Under the pieces are notes generated by a model. The model ran no database searches. It was not told the origin of the DNA and saw nothing but the letters and a program-made list of their open reading frames with translations. From positions 1-64,000 of the forward strand of contig CAKZJX010000018.1 in assembly GCA_937120535.1 (NCBI GenBank): a stretch of 64,000 nt of DNA, in the 5' to 3' direction. Source of the DNA: an uncultured Anaerolineae bacterium. Its GTDB lineage: Bacteria > Chloroflexota > Anaerolineae > Anaerolineales > Villigracilaceae. Position 1 is the stretch's first letter. Each line of letters starts with the position of its first letter. Positions 53,201 through 60,209 of the stretch are shown one piece after another. The position numbers were made by a program, and so were the translations under genes.

Positions 53201-53315
53201 TACACTTAGCAGCGCGTTCAAAACGCAGGTCCGCGAAGAGTGCACAAGGTTTCTCTCTGCACTCTTCGCGGCAAACATTTTCTCCCTGCGTTTTGCAGGG
53301 GAAGGAAGGAGCAGA
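53201..53315 (+). promoter_or_regulatory. Promoter and switch-like structured leader of the SET gene
   Basis: A possible promoter CTGTCA-17-TACACT (-10 at 53201-53206) would start RNA near 53213. The leader then holds nested perfect repeats: outer AAAACGCAGG (53220-53229) with CCTGCGTTTT (53285-53294), and inner CCGCGAAGAGTGCA (53231-53244) with TGCACTCTTCGCGG (53258-53271). The right outer arm can instead form CCCTGC-gtttt-GCAGGG (53284-53300), next to the ribosome-binding site AAGGAG (53306-53311). The two pairings exclude each other. Confidence 0.5.
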
Positions 53316-53840
53316 ATGACCGAGAAGTTCTATTCCTGGCTTTCCCCGAAAGTTGCGAAAGCACCTTTTGAAGAGAAGGGAGGATGCGGAATTATCGCCA
53401 TCGAGCCTATCTCGAAAGGGGAAATCCTTGTCATGTGGGGTGGGCGGGTGATTACGTCCGCTGAGCTGGATCCCACAGTGCCGGAGTTTTACCGGCGGAT
53501 CATTCAAGTAGATGAAGATCTGTTCATGTTCGATCCGCTAACGGGTGACCCGGCTGATTGTTTTAATCATAGCTGCGATCCAAATGCCGGCATGAATGGC
53601 TCGAACAGCCTGATCGCCATGCGTGATATCGAAGTGGGCGAGGAGGTCACTTTCGATTATGCCATGTGCGATGGTTCGCCGTACGATGAGTTTGAGTGCC
53701 ATTGCGGTGCGCCCAACTGTCGGGGCCGCGTGACCGGCGACGATTGGCAGATTCCTGGGTTGCAGCAGCGGTATGCCGGCTATTTCTCGCCCTATTTGCA
53801 ACGGCGGATCGAGGCGATGCGCGTCAAGGTCCAAGTGTGA
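53316..53840 (+). CDS. SET-domain protein (putative lysine methyltransferase)
   Basis: 174 residues, a compact SET domain. GCGIIAIEPISKGEILVMWGG at the start of the fold (two parts), the SAM-binding knot NHSCDPNAG (N84-C87), catalytic tyrosine candidate Y115 in GEEVTFDYAMCDG, and post-SET cysteines C128, C130 and C135 (FECHCGAPNCRG), which with C87 can bind zinc. It is likely a protein-lysine methyltransferase acting on an unknown target. The stop overlaps the start of the glycosyltransferase gene. Confidence 0.88.
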   Translation: MTEKFYSWLSPKVAKAPFEEKGGCGIIAIEPISKGEILVMWGGRVITSAELDPTVPEFYRRIIQVDEDLFMFDPLTGDPADCFNHSCDPNAGMNGSNSLIAMRDIEVGEEVTFDYAMCDGSPYDEFECHCGAPNCRGRVTGDDWQIPGLQQRYAGYFSPYLQRRIEAMRVKVQV

Positions 53841-55324
53841 CCGTTAAGGCTGTTCCCTTTGGGCTGCGGGTGTTCGTCGTTGGGGCGATCTTGCGGCTGA
53901 TCCCCGTTCTTTTGCTGCGCCACTTGGGGATCGGCCTGGATGACATGTATCAGTACGATATGCTGGCGCGCAGCTTGGCGGCCGGCAATGGCTTCCGCTG
54001 GTACGCGAGCCAGGATTTGGAACCCCTGCAGCGATATGTGACGTTTGATTTTAGCGGGGTGGCGTATGACTCGCAACGCGGTGTCCCTACATCGTTTCGC
54101 GCCCCGCTTTATCCGGCGTTTCTAGCGTTGATCTATTGGCTGACGGGCGCCGGCCCAGGACGGTTTTTGGTCGCTCGTCTAGTGCAGGCCTTCTTGAGCG
54201 CTGCGCTAGCCCCGTTGACCTATCTTGCGGCACGGCGTTTTTTGGCCGGGAACGTAGATACGGAAGGACAGGGGGAACGAGCGGCTCGGTTAGCGGCTTG
54301 GACGATGGCTGTCTATCCGATCCTCTTGCTTTATCCTCTGGCGCTGGCTACAGAAAATCTTTTCTTTGTGTTGCTCTTGGCGTCGTTCCTGGTCCTTCTT
54401 GGCTCGGCAACCCCGCCACAGGAAGGGGATGATCGTCGAGCGACAGTGGGTTTTGTGGGGGCTGGGGTGTTGGTCGGCTTGACGGCGTTGACGCGTTCTA
54501 TCATCTTGCCGTTTGCTGGGGGCGCTGTGTTGTGGGGATGGTTTGTCGTGCGTCAGCGGCGCGCAGCGTTGGGAATGGCGCTCGCCTTCGGATTGACGAT
54601 CGCGCCATGGGTGACTCGCAATTCGCTTTTGCACGGTCAATTGACCGGGGTTGAGACGTCGCTAGGGTATAACTTGTATTTGGGTTATCATCCTCAGGGC
54701 AACGGTTCGTTTGTGTTTGGGCCGTCGTTTGATTTGATCCCCATTGTGGATGACCTGGAGCGCGATCGGTTGGGCACCCAGAAGGCGATGGAATTTTTGC
54801 GCGCTTCCCCCGAGCGGTTCTTTCCCTTGATGTTGAATCGGTTGAGTTTTTTCTTTGGGTTGGAGAAGCGAGCGCTGGTGTATTTTTACAGCAATAACTT
54901 GTTTGGGTATATCCCGTTTCCGCTGTTATTGATCATTGCGTTGATCCTGTTCTTGCCGTTTGTGGTGGTGAGCGTCTCGGCGGCGCTGGGGACGGCGCTC
55001 TTGCGTCGGAATGCTGGGACGATCTTGTTCCTCTTGCTGGTGGTATGCTATGTGACTCCGCATGCTCTGATCTTGGCCGAAGATCGCTTTCATCTGGCGC
55101 TGATTCCGTATTTCGCGATGGTTGCTGCGCAGTTTTGGACGGCGGGGTGGACGGCTTTGGGCTGGCGTTGGCGGGAAGGCGGCGCAGGGCGCTGGGCAGT
55201 GGTGTTGGCCGTGATCATGGCAGCGCTGCTGATTGTGAATTGGGGTTGGGAGTTGGTGCGGGATGCGGATCGAATCGTTCCCTTATTTGGGCCAAATGGC
55301 AATCGGCTGCATTTTCCGTATTGA
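53837..55324 (+). CDS. GT39/PMT-like membrane glycosyltransferase
   Basis: 495 residues. GTG start overlapping the SET stop (GTGTGA). About ten to twelve membrane helices in the N-terminal 420 residues. The first periplasmic loop carries an acidic motif (GIGLDDMYQYDMLARSLAAG), and GVPTSFRAPLYPAFLALIY with ARLVQAFLSA follows the ArnT/PMT-type layout. Such enzymes move a sugar from a polyprenyl-phosphate donor to a protein or lipid. Direct coupling with a protein methyltransferase is unusual; acceptor unknown. Confidence 0.8.
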   Translation: MTVKAVPFGLRVFVVGAILRLIPVLLLRHLGIGLDDMYQYDMLARSLAAGNGFRWYASQDLEPLQRYVTFDFSGVAYDSQRGVPTSFRAPLYPAFLALIYWLTGAGPGRFLVARLVQAFLSAALAPLTYLAARRFLAGNVDTEGQGERAARLAAWTMAVYPILLLYPLALATENLFFVLLLASFLVLLGSATPPQEGDDRRATVGFVGAGVLVGLTALTRSIILPFAGGAVLWGWFVVRQRRAALGMALAFGLTIAPWVTRNSLLHGQLTGVETSLGYNLYLGYHPQGNGSFVFGPSFDLIPIVDDLERDRLGTQKAMEFLRASPERFFPLMLNRLSFFFGLEKRALVYFYSNNLFGYIPFPLLLIIALILFLPFVVVSVSAALGTALLRRNAGTILFLLLVVCYVTPHALILAEDRFHLALIPYFAMVAAQFWTAGWTALGWRWREGGAGRWAVVLAVIMAALLIVNWGWELVRDADRIVPLFGPNGNRLHFPY

Positions 55325-55432
55325 GAGGGGTTAACTTTGCTGAGTTTGGCCGGTTGTGTTGGGTTTGGCCAGGGTCGGCAGGAGGCTAATATCTAGCGCT
55401 GTGCTCTCTGTAATGGGAGGGGCGCTATCCTC

Positions 55433-55441
55433 TGATAAAAT
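55433..55441 (+). promoter_or_regulatory. Extended -10 promoter of the antiporter-like operon
   Basis: TGATAAAAT, an extended -10 box ending 12 bases before ATG 55454. The mRNA leader would be only about five bases and no Shine-Dalgarno sequence is present. -35 not recognisable. Confidence 0.45.
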
Positions 55442-55453
55442 AGCCTTTGTCTG

Positions 55454-57034
55454 ATGGCCCTTCTTCCGCTCGCTCTTCTGTTTTTGACGAGCTCTGTCTT
55501 GGTTGGCGTGCAGGTTGCACAGCCAAAGTACCGTTTTGGGTGGTGGATCGCCGTGGCCGGCGCGTTTCTGGCTTGGGTGGGGGTGTGGTTGTGGCAGTTT
55601 GGGCTGCCGCTCACGCTGGAGGCGCAGATCTGGGGGATGGCGGGGCTGCTGGCCGAGCCGCTGATCTTGGTCGTGGATCGGATGAATTGGCCGTATGCCC
55701 TGGCGTTGACCACCGTGGGATTGGCGATTCTGTTGACAGATGTGGTGCGCGAGGATTTGCCGATGCCCTTCTCTTGGGCCGGCGCATTGGTGCTGATCGG
55801 TTTGGGATTGCTGGCCGTGATGGCCGATACGCCGCTGGTATTGTTGTTGGTTTGGGCAGCGGTTGACTTGACCGATCTGATGGTGCAGTTGTTGACGATT
55901 GATGATCCAAACGGGGTCAGGCGAGTGATCTTGGGGTTTGCTGCGCGCCTGGCCGGCATATGGATGGTGATCTGGGCCGGGGTGTTAAGCCTGGGGCGCG
56001 GTGTTCCTCTGGATTTGAGTGCGCCGTTGCCAGAGGTTCAGGTGTATTTGGTGCTGGCTGCCGGCTTGCGCTTGGGGGTGTTGCCGCTGCACTTGGGCTT
56101 TTCTGCCGAGTCGGCGCTGCGCCGTGGCTTTGGGACGGCCTTGCGGTTGGTGGTTGCCACATCGAGTTTGGCGGTTGTATCGCGCTTGACCGGATCGGGG
56201 GAAGAGCTGTCGTATACGCCGTTGCTCCTGGTGTTGGTGGCGATGGCCGGCATCTATGGAGGATGGAACTGGCTGCGAGCTTCCGACGCTCTAAATGGCC
56301 GGCCCTTCTGGCTAATTGGCTGGGCAGCTCTGGCCGTTGCAGCAGCGCTGCGCAATAACCCCGTGGGTGCAACGTCCTGGGCCGCTGCGCTCACCTTGGC
56401 CGGAGCGACGCTTTCTCTGTCGTTTCCTGGGCGCAATCGCTTTCAACAAGTGATCACCGCCTTAGGGCTATGGGGGCTTTCGGGACTGCCTTTCTCCCCT
56501 ACGGCCAGCGGTTGGGAAGGCGCGGCTGTGGCACTGTGGGCAAGAGGAATTTCGGGGGCGATGTTGGTCCTGGCTCAGGCATTGCTGCTCTTGGGTTTCA
56601 TGCGTAAGATGCTCTGGCCATCCCCTGATGCTCGTGAGCGATTGACTGCCCAATCGGATGGCCTTCAGCGCATCTATCGCTCGGGCATTGCGCTGCCGGT
56701 GATTGTTCTGGCTCTTTTGGGATGGGTAGGTTGGCAAGGTGCATTGCATGTCGGCGTGTGGTGGCTGGGTTTGACTGTAGCAGTGCTGTTCGCTGTTCTG
56801 TTTTGGCTCATGCCACACTGGCGCTGGTTAAATCCAATCCGCGCCCATTCGATCCAATCGGGATCGCAAGTCATGTTGCTAGATGCCTTCTACCGTCTGC
56901 TCGGACAAGGATATTCGCTGGTCGGTCGGCTGATTCGCTCGTTTACGACTCTCCTGGAAGGAGAGGGGGGAATGTTGTGGGTGCTCCTGTTCTTTATATG
57001 GTTTCTTTCACTTTTTTCAGCGAGGCTGCCCTAA
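55454..57034 (+). CDS. Complex I/Mrp-antiporter-like membrane protein (NuoL/M/N family, divergent)
   Basis: 526 residues with about 13-14 membrane helices. It resembles the proton-channel subunits NuoL/M/N: the helix-7 region reads LAAGLRLGVLPLHLGFSAESALRRGFGTAL, keeping PLH but with Arg where the key Lys usually is; the helix-5 glutamate region reads LVWAAVDLTDLMVQLL, with Asp instead. A C-terminal amphipathic stretch and final helix recall NuoL or MrpA/D tails. First gene of a three-gene set with no hydrophilic complex I subunit. It abuts the next ATG (TAA-ATG). Confidence 0.75.
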   Translation: MALLPLALLFLTSSVLVGVQVAQPKYRFGWWIAVAGAFLAWVGVWLWQFGLPLTLEAQIWGMAGLLAEPLILVVDRMNWPYALALTTVGLAILLTDVVREDLPMPFSWAGALVLIGLGLLAVMADTPLVLLLVWAAVDLTDLMVQLLTIDDPNGVRRVILGFAARLAGIWMVIWAGVLSLGRGVPLDLSAPLPEVQVYLVLAAGLRLGVLPLHLGFSAESALRRGFGTALRLVVATSSLAVVSRLTGSGEELSYTPLLLVLVAMAGIYGGWNWLRASDALNGRPFWLIGWAALAVAAALRNNPVGATSWAAALTLAGATLSLSFPGRNRFQQVITALGLWGLSGLPFSPTASGWEGAAVALWARGISGAMLVLAQALLLLGFMRKMLWPSPDARERLTAQSDGLQRIYRSGIALPVIVLALLGWVGWQGALHVGVWWLGLTVAVLFAVLFWLMPHWRWLNPIRAHSIQSGSQVMLLDAFYRLLGQGYSLVGRLIRSFTTLLEGEGGMLWVLLFFIWFLSLFSARLP

Positions 57035-57643
57035 ATGTGGCTGACACTGTTGAGCTGGCTGCCGACTGGGATCGTCCTATTTGCTTCGCTGGGCTTGCTG
57101 TTCAGTCGGGCGTGGCGTGCTCAGTTGATTTTGTTGGCCGTGGAGTATTTGGGCGTGTTCTGGTTAGTCGCCATGCATTGGCCGTTTGGTCTGGCTTCGG
57201 TGAAACTGGTCACGGGCTGGATGGTGTGCGCTACCTTGGGTATCACCCAGTCGAGTTTGAAGGACGTTGGGGATGCGGAAGAAATGGCTTGGCCGCAGGG
57301 CCGGCTCTTCCGCTTCTTTATGGTGGCGATGGTGGTTGTCGTCGTTGTGGCGTTGATGCCCTATGTGGAAGCGTTGATCCCAGGGATTGACCGGTCTGTG
57401 ATCCTTGGCGGTCTGGTTTCGATTGGGGTAGGAATAGTTCAGTTGGGAATTACCTCGAATCTGCTGCGGATCACTCTGAGCTTGCTGATGGTCATGGCTG
57501 GATTTGAAACGCTCTACGCTGTGGTGGAGACTTCTGTTTTGCTGACCGGCCTGTTGGCTATCGTTAATCTGGGCTTGGCGCTCTCCGGTGCCTACTGGAT
57601 GACTGCCGCTGCTTCTCCGACAAGAGAGGAGGCTTCGCAGTGA
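57035..57643 (+). CDS. Membrane protein with NuoK/MrpC-like C-terminal half
   Basis: 202 residues. The N-terminal ~75 residues hold two to three helices of no clear family; the C-terminal part (about 118-190) reads GLVSIGVGIVQLGITSNLLRITLSLLMVMAGFETLYAVVE in segments, the layout of NuoK/MrpC small subunits, including a membrane glutamate (ETLY). It sits between two NuoL/M/N-like genes, overlapping the next gene by four bases (GTGA). Confidence 0.65.
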   Translation: MWLTLLSWLPTGIVLFASLGLLFSRAWRAQLILLAVEYLGVFWLVAMHWPFGLASVKLVTGWMVCATLGITQSSLKDVGDAEEMAWPQGRLFRFFMVAMVVVVVVALMPYVEALIPGIDRSVILGGLVSIGVGIVQLGITSNLLRITLSLLMVMAGFETLYAVVETSVLLTGLLAIVNLGLALSGAYWMTAAASPTREEASQ

Positions 57644-59049
57644 GTGCGCCTTTGCTGTGGGTTGTGTTGCCGATTGGGATGGGGGGAGCGTTTCTCTTGG
57701 TATGGCAAGAACGCTGGCTGGTGCGCATTGGGACGCTCAGTGCGCTAGGGCTTGCCTTGCTGGCCTGGTGGTTGCCGATTGATGAGCCATTCGCCATTGG
57801 GTCTCTGGCGCTTAAGGTGGATGGGACGTTGCAGGTGTTGGGACGCGCGTTCACCCTGGAGCCGGCCCATCGCTCGGTGTTGGCAATGCTCTACGGCTTG
57901 GCCGCAATGTGGTTCTTCGGTAGTGCCACCTTGGGGCTGGCGCGGCGAGTGATCCCTCTTGGGATGAGCATCCTGGGGCTGATGGTGGCCATGTTGGCGG
58001 TTCGCCCGTTTCTCTATGCGGCTGTGTTCCTGGGGATTGCCGTGTTGCTCTCCGTTCCTATGTTGCTGCCGTTTACTCAACGGCCGGGCCGGGGGGTGGT
58101 GCGGTATGTGATCTTTCATACTCTGGTCATCCCGTTTCTTTTGTTTGCCGGCTGGTTGTTTGCAGGGATCGAGGCAAGCCCAGGAGATGTGGAGTTGACA
58201 GTTCGGGCAACCGCCATTTTTGTCTTAGGGTTTGCCTTCTTGCTCTCGATCTTCCCGTTGTACACCTGGATTCCGATGGCTTTAGAGGAAAGTTCTCCCT
58301 ACACGGTGGGATTCTTGTTGTGGCTGCTTCCTCAAGCCACTGCGCTGTTTGGGATGGGTTTTTTGGATCAATATGCTTTCCTCAGGCTTTCAGAAAACTT
58401 GCCGGCCCTGATGCGATTCGCCGGTCTGGTGATGGTGGTTACGGCCGGCGTATATGCTTCCTTTGAGAATCATGCGGCGCGCCTGATGGGCTATGGAATC
58501 ATCGCCGAGACCGGCTTTTTCTTGCTGACCCTGAGCCTGGGCGCCCCGGCCGGCGTGCACCTTATCTCCCTGCAAATCTTGCCTCGCGGCCTGGGGGTGA
58601 CAATCTGGGCGTTCTCGCTGGCTATCTTGCAGAAGGCTGCGCCTGATCTGCGTTTGACCACGCTCCAGGGAAAGGGAAGAGCTTGGCCGTGGGTCACCTT
58701 GGGGATTGGTTTTGCCAACTTGTCGTTGGCCGGCCTGCCCTTGCTGGCTGGTTTCCCACCTCGTCTGCTGCTGCTTGAGCAATTGGCAGTCAATCGCTCG
58801 TTGGGAGATGCTTTATGGCTTGCGATTGGTCTGCTCGGTTTGATAAGTGGTGCAGTGCGCACGCTGGGGAGCCTGGTTCTGCCTGGGGAAAGCGCAGGTT
58901 GGAAGAGAAGCGAGCGGGTCCAGGAAGTGATCTTGATCGGTTTGGGGATATGGATGCTGATCGGGCTTGGCCTGTTTCCTCAACTTTCCCTGTTCATCTT
59001 CAATGACTTGTCGGCGCTCTTCGAGCGGCTCGGACAGGGAATGCTATAA
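57640..59049 (+). CDS. Second complex I/Mrp-antiporter-like membrane protein (NuoM/N family, divergent)
   Basis: 469 residues, GTG start overlapping the previous stop. About 13-14 membrane helices. The helix-7 region LLSIFPLYTWIPMALEESSPYTVGFLLW matches the PLHTWLPDAHxxAPT motif of NuoM, but the preceding lysine is serine, and the helix-8 lysine is also missing (LLPQATALFG). The helix-5 glutamate is not seen (FLGIAVLLSVPML). Proton pumping in the usual way is therefore doubtful. The promoter of the next gene overlaps its 3' end. Confidence 0.75.
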   Translation: MSAPLLWVVLPIGMGGAFLLVWQERWLVRIGTLSALGLALLAWWLPIDEPFAIGSLALKVDGTLQVLGRAFTLEPAHRSVLAMLYGLAAMWFFGSATLGLARRVIPLGMSILGLMVAMLAVRPFLYAAVFLGIAVLLSVPMLLPFTQRPGRGVVRYVIFHTLVIPFLLFAGWLFAGIEASPGDVELTVRATAIFVLGFAFLLSIFPLYTWIPMALEESSPYTVGFLLWLLPQATALFGMGFLDQYAFLRLSENLPALMRFAGLVMVVTAGVYASFENHAARLMGYGIIAETGFFLLTLSLGAPAGVHLISLQILPRGLGVTIWAFSLAILQKAAPDLRLTTLQGKGRAWPWVTLGIGFANLSLAGLPLLAGFPPRLLLLEQLAVNRSLGDALWLAIGLLGLISGAVRTLGSLVLPGESAGWKRSERVQEVILIGLGIWMLIGLGLFPQLSLFIFNDLSALFERLGQGML

Positions 59050-59050
59050 T
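59042..59050 (+). promoter_or_regulatory. Extended -10 promoter of the coiled-coil gene
   Basis: TGCTATAAT, a consensus extended -10 box at the very end of the upstream gene. Expected start near 59057; GGAG precedes ATG 59091. Confidence 0.6.
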
Positions 59051-59090
59051 TCCTGCAATTCGGTCATATCTCCTTACTACGGAGTATTTC

Positions 59091-60185
59091 ATGGATGTTG
59101 AGCAAATCTTGAAACGACTCGATTGGCTAGAGAAACAACAGCGCAGGTTGGCCGACTCGTCTTCGGCGTGGGAGGAACGGCTGGCAGCGCTGGAACGCGA
59201 GATCAGCGCTCTAAGTAAGCAGGCCAAAGAGAAGAATGCCCAGCAGCGAGAACTGGAGATCGTCAAGCGCCATCAGGCGGATCTGGACAAGATCAATCAA
59301 GCTTTGGCCGATTTACGCAAAGCAACTGATGTGAGTGACATTCGTCAACAGCTAAGAGATAAAGCGATTCAGGAAGTGCGCGTGACCCAAACGATGGCCG
59401 ATCTGCAGGCCCAGGTTGAACGAGTAACGGAACTTTATGAGGGGATTGAACGTGCTCGCAAGGCCATGGATGAAACCCGGCGAACCGATATGAAACGCTT
59501 GGCGGAGGTGCAAGGAGAGGTAACTGCTCTGCGCAAGCGAATGGATGAGCTGCGCGACAGAATGCTGCTCAATAGCGATAGTTTTCGGGTGGTGGAAAAT
59601 CGCATTACCGAGCTGTTGAATGCGGAGATGGAGCGCAAGCGAGCTCAAACGGTTTTTATCGAGCAGCAATTGTTGGCTCAGGCGGAGCGAGAACGCAGTT
59701 GGAAAGAATGGATCCAACGCGCCGAAGCCCTGGCCGGCCAACTGGACACTCTCAACGCTCAGATTCAGGCCGCCGAGGAAGCCTTGAGGGCGGCCAAGCG
59801 CGCTCAAGAGACGTACCTGGAACTCAACCAGAAATTGGAGCGCCGCATTAACGAGATCACTGAGATTCAACGCTTAGGGGAAGAGCGCGCTCGCCAGGAA
59901 TGGGCCGCTTTTAAGGCCGAGGATCAGAAGCGCTGGACGGCACATACCCTGTCTCAGCAAGAAGCTTTGAACGAGATACGCCAGACGGCAAAAGTCGTTG
60001 AGGAGCGTTTATATGCTCTAGATGAGCTGGTGCAACGCTTGCAAGATCAATTGCAATTGTTTACTGCTCTTGGCCAGAGCCAGATCCAGAACCTGATCCA
60101 TTGGGCTCACGAATGGCTAACGGCCAGCGAGCAAATAACCGCTCCCGAAAAGAAGGCGGCGACCGGAACCAAGCGAACCCGCTAA
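59091..60185 (+). CDS. Long coiled-coil protein of unknown function
   Basis: 364 residues, almost entirely heptad-like helix rich in Glu, Arg, Gln, Ala and Leu (for example LDWLEKQQRRLADSS, IERARKAMDETRRTDMKRL, QLDTLNAQIQAAEEALRAAK). No membrane segment, no enzyme motif; basic C-terminal tail (KKAATGTKRTR). Such SMC-like or tropomyosin-like rods act as scaffolds or spacers. It has its own promoter but sits 42 bases after the antiporter-like set and 24 bases ahead of selB. Confidence 0.7.
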   Translation: MDVEQILKRLDWLEKQQRRLADSSSAWEERLAALEREISALSKQAKEKNAQQRELEIVKRHQADLDKINQALADLRKATDVSDIRQQLRDKAIQEVRVTQTMADLQAQVERVTELYEGIERARKAMDETRRTDMKRLAEVQGEVTALRKRMDELRDRMLLNSDSFRVVENRITELLNAEMERKRAQTVFIEQQLLAQAERERSWKEWIQRAEALAGQLDTLNAQIQAAEEALRAAKRAQETYLELNQKLERRINEITEIQRLGEERARQEWAAFKAEDQKRWTAHTLSQQEALNEIRQTAKVVEERLYALDELVQRLQDQLQLFTALGQSQIQNLIHWAHEWLTASEQITAPEKKAATGTKRTR

Positions 60186-60209
60186 GACGCTTGGCGTAGG
60201 AGGAGCAAG

